64,000 bases of DNA from Galbibacter sp035306585 (GCF_035306585.1 NZ_DATGNU010000034.1:1-64000), one strand, 5' to 3'. Counted from the stretch's first letter, positions 19,013 through 28,728 are shown. Numbers and translations are program-made. Notes: generated by a model not told the origin, from the letters alone.

Positions 19013-19399
19013 TTACTCAATTTTTGTTACGGTTCCTTTGTATTTATTGGCAGAATCACCAACAAGTGAGAATTCATAAGTATAGGTATCTCCTTTGGTA
19101 TATAAAATTTTCATATGTACCGCCTTGGCATCATTTAAAGACGAAGGATTGATCTTCTCCACAATAAACTCACAATCATTAATCCAACGGATGCTACTAG
19201 AATCGACTTTATTCTCGTAATAGTCGACTTCAAGTGTGTCGTTTCTAAAGAATGTACTCGTTTTTTCCTCGCCATCCAAGGTGTAAGTGTACTCAAAAGT
19301 CCCCGTTTTAAAATCCTTACAATTGCGTTCTACATTGTAGCAAGACGCCATAAATAAACTAAACAAAACAAGCAACAAAATTTTTCTTAGATGTATCAT
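19013..19399 (-). CDS. Small lipoprotein of unknown function
   Basis: This 128-residue protein has a lipoprotein signal ending in FMASC, with the modified Cys at about residue 20. The mature part looks like one small beta-barrel of about 100 residues. It has strands such as GTFEYTYTLDGEE and YTYEFSLVG and two conserved-looking Cys (CKDF, DCEF). Its ATG overlaps the stop of the upstream XRE regulator by 4 bases (ATGA), so the two are translationally coupled. Function not recognised. Confidence 0.7.
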   Translation of the reverse strand: MIHLRKILLLVLFSLFMASCYNVERNCKDFKTGTFEYTYTLDGEEKTSTFFRNDTLEVDYYENKVDSSSIRWINDCEFIVEKINPSSLNDAKAVHMKILYTKGDTYTYEFSLVGDSANKYKGTVTKIE

Positions 19400-19806
19400 T
19401 CCCTATTGTTTTTAAATTCCTCAAAGGTACCATCTTTATAAAAGATTACAATGCGGGAAATGGGCTTTTTTTGCCCAGATACCGTAGTATTTGCCACCTC
19501 GGTGGACGTATTCTTTAAGTAGGATGACTGCTCCTGTTGGCCAAGTTCCATAACCATTTGAGAGGAAGGTTTAACGTCTTTAGGAGGAAAATCTCCCTTA
19601 CCATTTAAAAGCCAGTAGAGTTCAACATCTGGATACTGCTGCAATATTTTTAGAACGAAATCTAAACTAGGGTTGTTACGACCTGAGAGTAAATGAGAGA
19701 TCGATGAGCGTTGTACGCCGATGGAATCGGCAAATGCAGAGGCGGATAAGCCATAATATTCTAAAACTTTTTCAAGCCGTTTAATAAATTCATCTTTGTT
19801 TACCAT
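19396..19806 (-). CDS. XRE-family (Cro/CI-like) transcriptional regulator
   Basis: This 136-residue protein has an N-terminal helix-turn-helix over about residues 8-65 (ASAFADSIGVQRSSISHLLS) and the continuation LLNGKGDFP often seen in Bacteroidota XRE proteins. The C-terminal part, of about 65 residues, may mediate dimerisation or signal binding. It overlaps the lipoprotein gene by 4 bases. Its promoter at 19839-19868 lies inside one of several palindromic TTYACA/TGTAAM repeats in the divergent intergenic region, suggesting autoregulation. Confidence 0.85.
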   Translation of the reverse strand: MVNKDEFIKRLEKVLEYYGLSASAFADSIGVQRSSISHLLSGRNNPSLDFVLKILQQYPDVELYWLLNGKGDFPPKDVKPSSQMVMELGQQEQSSYLKNTSTEVANTTVSGQKKPISRIVIFYKDGTFEEFKNNRE

Positions 19807-19834
19807 TGTAAACTTGTGTTGTGAAAGTTAATGT

Positions 19835-19868
19835 TTCACAAATGTATACAGTAATAACGACAAATCAA
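19835..19868 (-). promoter_or_regulatory. Promoter and putative operator of the XRE regulator
   Basis: On the minus strand TTG (19866-19868), a 19-base spacer and TACATTTG (19839-19846) match the Bacteroidetes promoter well. The -7 box sits inside TTCACA-AA-TGTATA (19835-19848), an imperfect palindrome of the same kind as the repeats upstream of the M14 peptidase. Confidence 0.55.
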
Positions 19869-19911
19869 AACAGATGCAATAAGCTTATTTTATCATAAAG
19901 TAAAGCTTTAC

Positions 19912-20093
19912 TTTACATTTGTATTGTTTTGATTCTAAACTATTTACTATTTACCTATAGAATTCATCTATTACGCATACACTCTTGTAAACTTTAATGT
20001 TTACAGTTGGCAAGACGCAGAGGGTTATAGCTTTCACATTTGTAACTTTTATTATTTTACATTTGTAAATGAATTTCCTTTTACATTTGTAAA
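19912..20093 (+). repeat. Array of palindromic TTTACA-TT-TGTAAA sites in a divergent promoter region
   Basis: Two identical 14-base sites, TTTACATTTGTAAA at 20056-20069 and 20080-20093, and a close copy at 20033-20046 are spaced 23 and 24 bases apart, just before the ATG at 20107. Another partial copy lies at 19912-19925. The arms TTTACA and TGTAAA are perfect inverted repeats. Three of these sites contain TACATTTG, a match to the Bacteroidetes -7 box. They may be regulator operators, stacked promoters, or both. Confidence 0.55.
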
Positions 20094-20106
20094 TTCAAAA
20101 ATAGCC

Positions 20107-21240
20107 ATGAATTATCTAGACACTTTTTTCGGTTCCTATGAGCAGTATAAAGACCCTTCACTAAGTGGTCGATATATCCATTTAAAACACATCGAACCTT
20201 TAGTTAATCGCTATAAAAAAAATTTCCAAGTGAAGATTCTAGGAGAATCTGTTGAAGGGAATCCTATCTATAGCCTAACCCTAGGAAATGGTTCGAAAAA
20301 GATTCTAATGTGGTCACAAATGCATGGAAATGAATCTACCACTACCAAGGCTGTATTTGATCTTTTAAATTACATCGCAGCCAAGAAGGATATTAGAGAA
20401 TTTATCACCTCGAATTGTACACTATGTATTCTACCAATGGTAAACCCAGATGGTGCGCTCGCATACACTAGGGTTAATAGCAATTCCATTGACCTGAACC
20501 GCGATGCACAAGAACAAACTCAACCTGAGAGCATTATCTTAAGAGAGGCCTTCAACTCCTTTAAGCCTAATTTTTGTTTTAATCTTCATGATCAAAGAAC
20601 GATATTTAGTGCTGGAAAAGCTGCTTTACCAGCGACGGTTTCTTTTTTAACCCCAGCAGAGGACAAGGAACGCTCCATCACTACCGAGCGCAAACGAAGC
20701 ATGGAAATCATTGGTCATATGAATCAATTCCTCCAAAGGCATATTCCAGGTCAAGTTGGTCGTTATGATGATGGATACAATATTAATTGTGTCGGCGATA
20801 CTTTCCAATCACAACAAGTTCCCACCATCTTATTTGAGTCCGGGCATTTTCCATTAGATTATCAGAGAGAGCAAACTCGAAAATATATCGCTTGCTCAAT
20901 GTTATGTGCCATCATTTATATTGCAGATCATACTATTACAGGAAATCAATATAAAATGTATTTTGACATTCCAGAGAATGAGAAACTTTTTTATGATGTG
21001 ATTCTTCGCAACTTTCCTATAAAAGAGGATGGCACCGTTCAACACCTAGACATTGCTATATTATTTAAGGAGTCGCTCAAGGAAGGGGAACTTAAGTTTA
21101 TCCCAAATGTAGAGCGCATTGAAAAGGATTTGAAATTTTATGCTCATAAGGAATTCGATATGAATACTCTAGATAGCCCTAGTGTTGAGAAATATGAAAT
21201 TAATGAAGCCTTTTTAACTAAATTATTAAGAAATATTTAA
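20107..21240 (+). CDS. M14-family zinc carboxypeptidase-like protein
   Basis: The 377-residue protein has the M14 metallopeptidase zinc set: H73-G-N-E76 in MWSQMHGNEST and H161 in FNLHDQ. The substrate-binding N131-R132 lies in DLNRDA, and a late FESGH probably carries the general-base Glu. No signal peptide is seen, so it appears cytoplasmic. Members of this subfamily may act on peptides or on acylated amino acids; the substrate here is unknown. It is divergent from an XRE regulator, with the palindromic sites directly before its start. Confidence 0.88.
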   Translation: MNYLDTFFGSYEQYKDPSLSGRYIHLKHIEPLVNRYKKNFQVKILGESVEGNPIYSLTLGNGSKKILMWSQMHGNESTTTKAVFDLLNYIAAKKDIREFITSNCTLCILPMVNPDGALAYTRVNSNSIDLNRDAQEQTQPESIILREAFNSFKPNFCFNLHDQRTIFSAGKAALPATVSFLTPAEDKERSITTERKRSMEIIGHMNQFLQRHIPGQVGRYDDGYNINCVGDTFQSQQVPTILFESGHFPLDYQREQTRKYIACSMLCAIIYIADHTITGNQYKMYFDIPENEKLFYDVILRNFPIKEDGTVQHLDIAILFKESLKEGELKFIPNVERIEKDLKFYAHKEFDMNTLDSPSVEKYEINEAFLTKLLRNI

Positions 21241-21340
21241 TAATAATTTTAATTAATTATTTAATTACTTGTTCTTTGATGGTGGTAAATTCAGTTTTTT
21301 TTATTTTTTTTGCATATCCTTTAAAGATAATAAAAAAACT

Positions 21341-21820
21341 ATGGCAAAATTTAAATTAGACGAAGTTGATCACCAGATTCTGGATATGTTGATTGAAAAT
21401 ACTCGAACTCCTTTTACGGATATTGCGAAAAGATTACTAATTTCTGCTGGTACCGTACATGTTAGAGTGAAAAAGATGGAGGATGCGGGTATTATAAAAG
21501 GATCATCATTAACACTAGACTATGTAAAACTAGGGTATTCCTTTATTGCATACGTTGGTATTTTTTTAGAAAAAACGCATCAAACAAAATTTGTCCTCGA
21601 GCGCTTGAATCAAATTCCTTACATTACTGTAGCTCATATCACTACTGGAAAATTTAATATTTTCTGTAAAATAAGAGCAAAAGACACCAAGCATGCCAAG
21701 GATATAATTTTCAAAATTGATGACATCGATGGAGTATCTCGGACAGAGACAATGATCTCTCTCGAGGAGAGCATTAATGACAAGCGAAGATTGATGCACA
21801 CCATATTTAACGATTTATAG
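21341..21820 (+). CDS. Lrp/AsnC family transcriptional regulator
   Basis: The ATG at 21341 gives the usual Lrp N-terminus (MAKFKLDEVDHQILDMLIEN) and 159 residues. The longer frame adds a Phe-rich stretch with no family support. The winged helix-turn-helix lies at about 6-60 (TPFTDIAKRLLISAGTVHVR), and the ligand-binding RAM domain follows. Lrp proteins sense amino acids and act as global or local regulators. A perfect terminator follows at 21846. Targets are not evident from position. Confidence 0.92.
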   Translation: MAKFKLDEVDHQILDMLIENTRTPFTDIAKRLLISAGTVHVRVKKMEDAGIIKGSSLTLDYVKLGYSFIAYVGIFLEKTHQTKFVLERLNQIPYITVAHITTGKFNIFCKIRAKDTKHAKDIIFKIDDIDGVSRTETMISLEESINDKRRLMHTIFNDL

Positions 21821-21845
21821 GATTTATGTTTAAATCGGTTTTTAT

Positions 21846-21878
21846 ACCCTCTCAATTGAAAGAATTGAGAGGGTTTTT
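21846..21878 (+). terminator. Rho-independent terminator after the Lrp gene
   Basis: A perfect 12-bp stem (ACCCTCTCAATT with AATTGAGAGGGT) closes a 5-base loop and is followed by TTTTT. Confidence 0.85.
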
Positions 21879-21908
21879 CGTATTTTTACGTCAAACAGAA
21901 ATAAATTT

Positions 21909-24497
21909 ATGCTAAGAAAACCGAAAATTGATCGCTTTAATGAAAATGTGCTGTCGCGATATCAAATATACAACAGCATATTTATCACACTACCATTTGA
22001 CGAGATTAGTAATACAGGGGTTCTACTTCCATTATTTTCAGAATTATGTGAAAATGGATATGAAGAAAATCACAACCCGAGTCAAATTGTGGAGCGTTTT
22101 TTTAAAAAATATTATGACAAACCATCTGAAAAGGATAGAGTCGATCTTCTTTTTAGATTTATCCAGTATATCGAAAGACAGGTCGTGTTGTTTGATGCCA
22201 TAGAAGACGCTACCTTTCCAGTAGTGAACAACATGGACGGGATCGGTACACTCCGAAACATGAGAGAAGAGGCTGAGGCTAAAAACAAAGTTGCGGAATT
22301 AAAAGCCTGTTTGGAGGAATTTAAAATCCGTCCAGTACTCACTGCACACCCGACACAATTCTACCCAAGCTCTGTACTTGTCATCATTACAGATCTCGCT
22401 GAGGCTATTCGAAAGAACGATTTAAACTTAATCAAAAAGCTACTTGCTCAATTAGGAAAGACACCTTTCTTTAAAAAGGAAAAACCATCGCCTTTTGATG
22501 AGGCTGTTAGCTTAATCTGGTATCTTGAACATGTGTTTTATCATTCTGCTAGTCAGATCTATAATTATATTCAGGACAATATTTACATCGATAATGACCT
22601 TGATAATCAGGTTATCAACCTTGGTTTTTGGCCAGGTGGAGACCGTGATGGCAATCCGTTTGTTACCACCGATATTACCTTAAAAGTAGCTGATAGATTG
22701 CGAACTACAATACTTCGAAACTACTATAGAGATGTTCGAAGACTTCGTCGTCGTATTAGTTTTAAATATGTAGATAAACTCATTGTTGATTTGGAGAACA
22801 ACCTCTATGAAAATATTTTCCTAGAAAGCTCCCGATCTACCGCTAGCGTAGATTACACTATGGAAACCTTGCTGGAGATCCGTGAAATTTTAATCGAGAA
22901 ACATCAATCGCTGTTTGTAGAGGAAGTAAATAGCTTAATCAATAAAGTTAAACTCTTTGGTTTTCATTTTGCTGCCCTGGATATCAGACAGGATTCCAGA
23001 GTTCATCACAATGTACTCTCCACTATTGTAGAGGAGTCCTTAGCTATGGGATGGGATATTTTCCCTAAGGATTATCTCAAATTATCTGATGAGCAACAGA
23101 TTGAGGCCCTAAGCAAGGTAGTTGGAAAAGTAAATCCAAGTTTAATTAAAGACCAAATGAGTCGATTAACTTTGGAGTCAATCTATGCGATGAAGACCAT
23201 TCAGAAAAACAACGGTGAGCTTGGTTGTAACCGTTATATCATTAGTAATAATGGAAGTGTCCTCAACGTAATGCAGGCCTTTGCTATGATCAGGATGTGT
23301 GATTGGGAAACCCCCACCGTAGATATTATTCCTCTTTTTGAAACTGTAGATGATTTAGAGATCGCTCATAAGGTTATGGAAACGCTTTATTCTAATAAAG
23401 CCTATGCAGCACACCTTAAACGAAGAGGAAATAAACAAACCATTATGTTAGGGTTCTCCGATGGTACCAAGGATGGTGGATACCTGATGGCGAACTGGAG
23501 TATCTATAAAGCTAAAGAGACACTCACAGCAATGTCAAGACAATACGGTGTCAAGGTTATATTCTTTGATGGACGTGGTGGACCACCAGCTAGAGGAGGG
23601 GGAAAAACGCACCAATTCTACGCTTCACTTGGACCAACCATTGAAAACCAAGAAGTGCAATTGACCATTCAAGGACAAACCATTAGTTCAAATTTTGGTA
23701 CCTTAGATTCTTGTCAATACAATATGGAACAGCTTATTACTTCTGGGATCGTTAATAATGTATTCAACGATGAAGACGACCGATTGAGTGATGAAGATCG
23801 CGATACCATGAATCGTCTTGCTACCATTAGTTATCAGGCCTATATTGACTTTAAAAACCATCCAAAGTTCCTGCCGTATTTAGAAAACATGAGTACGCTA
23901 AAGTATTATGCTAAAACGAATATTGGTAGCCGTCCGTCTAAAAGAGGAGGCTCAGACGAATTGGTGTTTTCAGCCCTTAGAGCCATACCATTTGTGGGGA
24001 GCTGGAGTCAATTAAAACAGAACGTTCCAGGATTCTATGGAGTGGGAATTGCCATTGATACTTTTGTAAAAAACAATGAGTTTGACAAGGTTGCGTCCTT
24101 ATATAAAAACTCTACTTTTTTTAGAACCTTACTAGAGAATAGTATGATGAGTCTTTCGAAGTCCTATTTCAAACTCACCGCCTATATGCAGGACGATGAA
24201 GAATATGGTGAGTTCTGGAAATTAATTCACCAGGAGTATGAGCGTAGTAAAGCCATGATCCTGAAAGTGACAGGTTATAAAGAACTCATGCAAGACACTC
24301 TTTCTATGAAGGCCTCTATTGAAGTTCGAGAAAAAATCGTATTACCTTTGTTAACTATCCAACAATATGCGTTAAAAGAGATTCAACAGTTAAAAAAACA
24401 AGGTAAAGATGCTGATGCTAAACGCTTGGAGATATTTGAACGCATGGTAACACGATCCTTATTTGGAAATATTAACGCGAGTCGAAACTCTGCATAA
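21909..24497 (+). CDS. ppc: Phosphoenolpyruvate carboxylase
   Basis: This anaplerotic enzyme carboxylates phosphoenolpyruvate to oxaloacetate with bicarbonate. The 862 residues show the catalytic H147 in VLTAHPTQ, GFWPGGDRDGNPFV near residue 240, and GFSDGTKDGGY and FDGRGGPPARGGGKTH near 520-560. The C-terminus reads NASRNSA rather than the classical RNTG; the conserved Asn before the end is kept. It stands alone between two strong terminators. Confidence 0.96.
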   Translation: MLRKPKIDRFNENVLSRYQIYNSIFITLPFDEISNTGVLLPLFSELCENGYEENHNPSQIVERFFKKYYDKPSEKDRVDLLFRFIQYIERQVVLFDAIEDATFPVVNNMDGIGTLRNMREEAEAKNKVAELKACLEEFKIRPVLTAHPTQFYPSSVLVIITDLAEAIRKNDLNLIKKLLAQLGKTPFFKKEKPSPFDEAVSLIWYLEHVFYHSASQIYNYIQDNIYIDNDLDNQVINLGFWPGGDRDGNPFVTTDITLKVADRLRTTILRNYYRDVRRLRRRISFKYVDKLIVDLENNLYENIFLESSRSTASVDYTMETLLEIREILIEKHQSLFVEEVNSLINKVKLFGFHFAALDIRQDSRVHHNVLSTIVEESLAMGWDIFPKDYLKLSDEQQIEALSKVVGKVNPSLIKDQMSRLTLESIYAMKTIQKNNGELGCNRYIISNNGSVLNVMQAFAMIRMCDWETPTVDIIPLFETVDDLEIAHKVMETLYSNKAYAAHLKRRGNKQTIMLGFSDGTKDGGYLMANWSIYKAKETLTAMSRQYGVKVIFFDGRGGPPARGGGKTHQFYASLGPTIENQEVQLTIQGQTISSNFGTLDSCQYNMEQLITSGIVNNVFNDEDDRLSDEDRDTMNRLATISYQAYIDFKNHPKFLPYLENMSTLKYYAKTNIGSRPSKRGGSDELVFSALRAIPFVGSWSQLKQNVPGFYGVGIAIDTFVKNNEFDKVASLYKNSTFFRTLLENSMMSLSKSYFKLTAYMQDDEEYGEFWKLIHQEYERSKAMILKVTGYKELMQDTLSMKASIEVREKIVLPLLTIQQYALKEIQQLKKQGKDADAKRLEIFERMVTRSLFGNINASRNSA

Positions 24498-24524
24498 CAC
24501 GATTTCAATAACCTAGCTATATAT

Positions 24525-24572
24525 AAAAAAAGCCGTTAAGATGTCCTTTTAAAGACACTTCACGGCTTTTCT
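24525..24572 (+). terminator. Rho-independent terminator after ppc
   Basis: A long stem (AAAAGCCGT pairing with ACGGCTTTT, continued by AAG and TGTC with one mismatch and one bulge) ends in TTTT, about 30 bases after the stop. Confidence 0.8.
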
Positions 24573-24694
24573 TCATATGGATCATCTGAACTTCTAATAG
24601 CTTTTAGTGTATTTAAATAATCAAAATTGTGTTGGTAAATTCCAAGTTCATACTAGGATAAAGAACAAGAAGCTCGATTTTCCTACCAATTTAG

Positions 24695-24868
24695 ATGGTA
24701 TATCAAATTTTCCTTGGAAAGCATCTCGAATGTGAAATTATTGATGTGAATGATTTGTCTGGGCGTATAAAAATACGGTGTAGCTGCACAATGAGTGTTT
24801 TAGCAGATATTTATCCCTATATCGCCAATTCCCCAGTGGTGTTGACAAAGCAAAGATTAGTTTCTTAA
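24695..24868 (+). CDS. Possible small ORF of unknown function
   Basis: The 457 bases between ppc and the LOG gene hold a terminator and this 57-codon frame, which starts MVYQIFLGKH and has a Cys pair (RCSCTM). The bases just before it also read as protein-like sequence in another frame (DFPTNLDGISNFPWKASRM). The stretch may therefore be a small gene or the frameshifted remainder of a larger one. No family was recognised. Confidence 0.25.
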   Translation: MVYQIFLGKHLECEIIDVNDLSGRIKIRCSCTMSVLADIYPYIANSPVVLTKQRLVS

Positions 24869-24954
24869 ACTCCAGTTACTTTTAAAGGCACCTGATTATA
24901 AAAATCCGATGCCATGCTGCTTAATTTATGACTCTTAACTGGTCAGAAATCAAC

Positions 24955-25644
24955 TTAAAAATTAGGACTGAGATTGTATTTTTTATAAAATGCGTCAATA
25001 ATTTCCACCACTTGATCTTCATCATCCACAACATGTAACAAATCAAGATCGTTTGGACCAATGTTGTTGTTTGCCTCAAGTAAGGTAGTGCGGATCCAAT
25101 CGATCAATCCGCCCCAAAACTTGGTACCAACAAGTATTATCGGAAATTTTGCAATTTTTTTAGTTTGGATCAATGTAATAGCCTCGAAGAGTTCATCTAA
25201 GGTACCAAATCCTCCAGGCATCACAACAAACCCTTGAGAATACTTTACAAACATCACTTTCCTAACAAAAAAGTAATCAAAATTCAGGTTTTTATCCCCG
25301 TCGATATAAGGATTGTCATGCTGTTCAAATGGAAGGTCGATGTTAAGTCCCACCGAAGTACCACCACCTAGGTGCGCTCCTTTATTTCCAGCCTCCATAA
25401 TGCCAGGCCCTCCACCAGTAATAATACCATAGCCTGATTCAACTATCTTTCTAGAGATGCGTTCGGTAAGATCATAATACTTCGTATTTGGTTTGGTTCT
25501 TGCAGAGCCAAATATAGATACACATGGACCAATACGACTAAGATGTTCATAACCACTTACAAATTCACTCATGATTTTAAAAATAGCCCAAGAATCATTG
25601 GTCTTTATTTCATTCCAGCTTCTGGTGTGTTGTTCCTTTCTCAT
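24955..25644 (-). CDS. LOG family protein (nucleoside 5'-monophosphate phosphoribohydrolase-like)
   Basis: The 229-residue Rossmann-like protein carries the LOG motifs GGGPGIMEAGNKGA near residue 75 and PGGFGTLDELFEA near 142. Plant and bacterial LOG enzymes split cytokinin riboside monophosphates or AMP-like nucleotides into base and ribose phosphate. The older label lysine decarboxylase is not justified by these motifs. It lies 50 bases downstream of uvrA on the same strand and may be co-transcribed. Confidence 0.9.
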   Translation of the reverse strand: MRKEQHTRSWNEIKTNDSWAIFKIMSEFVSGYEHLSRIGPCVSIFGSARTKPNTKYYDLTERISRKIVESGYGIITGGGPGIMEAGNKGAHLGGGTSVGLNIDLPFEQHDNPYIDGDKNLNFDYFFVRKVMFVKYSQGFVVMPGGFGTLDELFEAITLIQTKKIAKFPIILVGTKFWGGLIDWIRTTLLEANNNIGPNDLDLLHVVDDEDQVVEIIDAFYKKYNLSPNF

Positions 25645-25694
25645 TCTATATCTTTTAGTTGTATATTTTCTTTCTTTTTAGTTGATTATTTTTC

Positions 25695-28532
25695 CTATTT
25701 AGCTTTAAGCTCGTCTCGAAGGTATTTAGCGGTGTAACTTTCGGTATTTTTAATGATTTCCTCGGGCGTCCCGCTGGCCATTATTCGTCCTCCAGATTTA
25801 CCACCTTCTGGCCCAATATCAATAATATGATCTACCATTTTAATGACATCCAGGTTATGCTCAATGATCAGCACGGTGTTGCCCTTATCAGTTAGTTTAT
25901 TCAATACTCCCATAAGAACCCGAATATCTTCGAAATGTAAACCAGTTGTTGGCTCATCTAAAATATAGAATGTATTACCAGTATCTCTTTTGGACAATTC
26001 GGTGGCTAATTTAACCCGTTGTGCTTCACCACCGGAGAGGGTAGTGGATTGCTGTCCAAGGGTAATGTAACCAAGACCTACGTCTTGTAAGGTAGCAAGT
26101 TTTCGGTGAATTTTAGGAATGTTTTCAAAAAATTCTACTGATTCATTGATGGTCATCTCTAAAATATCTGATATAGATTTACCTTTATATCTGATTTCCA
26201 ATGTTTCTCGGTTGAAGCGCTTCCCTTGACAGGTTTCACATGCAACTGTAACATCTGGCAAAAAATTCATTTCGATAACCCGCATACCTGCTCCTTGACA
26301 GGTTTCGCATCGTCCTCCCTTTACATTAAAACTAAACCTTCCTGGTTTATACCCTCTAATCATGGATTCTGGGGTTTGGGTAAACAGGCTTCGAATTTCA
26401 CTAAACACACCAGTATATGTAGCAGGATTGGATCTAGGGGTTCGTCCAATGGGGGATTGGTTGATGTCAATAACCTTATCGATATTCTTCAGCCCTTTAA
26501 TTTTGGTATATGGCATTGGTTTTTTAACCGCATTAAAAAAATGTGCATTTAGTATAGGGTAGAGGGTTTCATTAATCAGAGTGGACTTACCACTACCGGA
26601 AACTCCCGTGACACCAATCATCTTTCCTAATGGAAATTCTACTGTAATATTTTTCAGGTTATTCCCAGTACAACCAGATAAAGTGATTGTTTTCCCGTTC
26701 CCTTTTCGACGTTTTTTAGGAACTTCTATTTCCTTTACACCAGAGATATAATCTGCTGTTAGGGTATTAAAATTTGAAAGGTCCTTAGGGGATCCTTGAG
26801 AGATAATCTCTCCTCCATGCCGCCCTGCCTTGGGGCCAATGTCAATAACGTGATCCGCCTTTAGGATCATATCTTTATCGTGTTCTACCACAATGACTGA
26901 ATTCCCGATATCTCTTAGAGATTCTAAAGACCGTATAAGTCGGTTGTTGTCCCGTTGATGTAATCCAATGCTGGGTTCGTCGAGGATATAAAGCACCCCA
27001 ACAAGTTGAGAGCCAATTTGTGTAGCAAGACGTATTCGCTGCGCCTCTCCACCGGAGAGCGTTTTTGAACTTCGGTTTAATGCAAGGTACGTCAGGCCAA
27101 CATCTAGTAAAAATTGGATTCGTGTACTGATTTCTTTTAAAATCTCCTCTGCTATTTTGAATTGTTTTTCTGTGAGCGAATCTTTAAGGTCCACAAAAAA
27201 CTGAGCTAAATCACCTAAATCCATCGCTGAAAGCTCAGCGATATTCTTTTGGTTAATTTTAAAATGAAGAGAGGATTCCTTTAATCGACTCCCACCACAG
27301 TGCTCACAAGCCACCTTATCCATGTATTCCTTAGCCCATCTTTGTATGCTATTGGAATTACTCTCCTTGTACTGATTGGTGATAAAATGGACAATGCCTT
27401 CAAATTCTATTTTATAATCCCTTGTAATACCCAAGGTTTTGGAGGAGACTTGAAATTTTTCATTACCGCCATTTAAGATAATATCCATAGCCTGAGCCGG
27501 AATATCCTTAACCGCATCTGTTAGTTTAAAATCAAAACGTTGTGCGATGGTCTCGAGTTGCTTAAAGATCCAAGTGTTCTTATAGGGGCCAATGGGTAGA
27601 ATTGCACCTGATTTAATGCTCTTAGTGTCATCCGCAATGACTTTCTTTAAATTAACCTGATACACGCTCCCTAGGCCAGAACAGTGTGGGCACATACCTT
27701 TAGGAGAGTTAAAGGAAAAAGTATTGGGTTCTGGATTAGGGTAGGAGATCCCAGTTGTTGGACACATGAGGTTTCGACTGAAAAAGCGAAGTTCTCCACT
27801 GTCCTGATCTAAAATCATTAACACATCCTCTCCATGGTACATCGCGGTTTGGATGGACTCAGTTAAACGTTTGATAGTCTGTTCTGTACGCTCCACAACT
27901 AAACGATCGATCACAATTTCGATATCGTGAGTCTTGTAACGATCCACTTTCATTCCCTTCTCCAAGTCTAGTAGTTCACCGTCAACGCGTACCTTGGCAA
28001 ACCCCTGTTTTGAAATATGCTCAAAAAGTTCACGGTAATGCCCTTTACGACTTCGAATTACAGGGGAGAGTATATTAATCCGTTTGCCTTGAAATTCTGC
28101 TAGGATTAATTCCTGGATCTGTGCATCGCTATAGCTCACCATTTTCTCTCCGGTGGCATAGCTATAGGCATCGGAGGCTCTGGCATAAAGAAGCCTTAAG
28201 AAATCATATATTTCGGTGATGGTCCCAACGGTAGATCTTGGAGATTTTGAAGTGGTCTTTTGCTCAATAGCAATCACTGGTGACAGACCGTCAATCTTAT
28301 CAACATCGGGACGTTCCAAACCTCCCAAAAATTGCCGTGCATAGGCAGAAAAAGTTTCAATATATCTTCTTTGACCTTCGGCATAAATGGTATCAAAGGC
28401 AAGCGATGATTTACCACTTCCTGATAGGCCTGTGATCACTACTAATTTTTCCCGGGGTATTGTAACATCTATATTTTTAAGGTTATGAACTCTAGCACCC
28501 TTTACCTGAATATTATCTTCATGATTTGTCAT
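25695..28532 (-). CDS. uvrA: Excinuclease ABC subunit A
   Basis: This damage-recognition ATPase of nucleotide excision repair works with UvrB and UvrC. The 945 residues contain two ABC ATPase modules. The first Walker A, GLSGSGKS, is at about 35-43, and the second, GVSGSGKSTLINE, near 648. There are two LSGGEAQRI/V signature motifs. Zinc-finger cysteines are in CPHCSGLGSVY and in the CETCQGAG/CETCQGKRF pair. A minus-strand -7 box lies just upstream. Confidence 0.97.
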   Translation of the reverse strand: MTNHEDNIQVKGARVHNLKNIDVTIPREKLVVITGLSGSGKSSLAFDTIYAEGQRRYIETFSAYARQFLGGLERPDVDKIDGLSPVIAIEQKTTSKSPRSTVGTITEIYDFLRLLYARASDAYSYATGEKMVSYSDAQIQELILAEFQGKRINILSPVIRSRKGHYRELFEHISKQGFAKVRVDGELLDLEKGMKVDRYKTHDIEIVIDRLVVERTEQTIKRLTESIQTAMYHGEDVLMILDQDSGELRFFSRNLMCPTTGISYPNPEPNTFSFNSPKGMCPHCSGLGSVYQVNLKKVIADDTKSIKSGAILPIGPYKNTWIFKQLETIAQRFDFKLTDAVKDIPAQAMDIILNGGNEKFQVSSKTLGITRDYKIEFEGIVHFITNQYKESNSNSIQRWAKEYMDKVACEHCGGSRLKESSLHFKINQKNIAELSAMDLGDLAQFFVDLKDSLTEKQFKIAEEILKEISTRIQFLLDVGLTYLALNRSSKTLSGGEAQRIRLATQIGSQLVGVLYILDEPSIGLHQRDNNRLIRSLESLRDIGNSVIVVEHDKDMILKADHVIDIGPKAGRHGGEIISQGSPKDLSNFNTLTADYISGVKEIEVPKKRRKGNGKTITLSGCTGNNLKNITVEFPLGKMIGVTGVSGSGKSTLINETLYPILNAHFFNAVKKPMPYTKIKGLKNIDKVIDINQSPIGRTPRSNPATYTGVFSEIRSLFTQTPESMIRGYKPGRFSFNVKGGRCETCQGAGMRVIEMNFLPDVTVACETCQGKRFNRETLEIRYKGKSISDILEMTINESVEFFENIPKIHRKLATLQDVGLGYITLGQQSTTLSGGEAQRVKLATELSKRDTGNTFYILDEPTTGLHFEDIRVLMGVLNKLTDKGNTVLIIEHNLDVIKMVDHIIDIGPEGGKSGGRIMASGTPEEIIKNTESYTAKYLRDELKAK

Positions 28533-28548
28533 ATAATACGCAAAACAA

Positions 28549-28556
28549 CAAAATTA
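28549..28556 (-). promoter_or_regulatory. Candidate -7 element of uvrA
   Basis: TAATTTTG on the minus strand matches TAnnTTTG, 17 bases before the uvrA ATG. No clear -33 element was found. Confidence 0.35.
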
Positions 28557-28663
28557 CAATATTCAACTGTAATTAAGAAGCTACAAGAATCTTGATACTT
28601 ATTAAATTATAAAAGTTACTCCTAATTTTTTCATAAAACCAAATACAATCTTGCTCACTTTTT

Positions 28664-28693
28664 TTGTTGATAGTTGCTTTTAAAATAAATTTG
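28664..28693 (+). promoter_or_regulatory. Promoter of the MarR-GNAT gene
   Basis: TTG (28664-28666), a 19-base spacer and TAAATTTG (28686-28693) match the Bacteroidetes -33/-7 consensus. The ATG lies 36 bases downstream. Confidence 0.6.
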
Positions 28694-28728
28694 CATAACC
28701 TGTTATATAATCATCAATTCTTTAAGAA

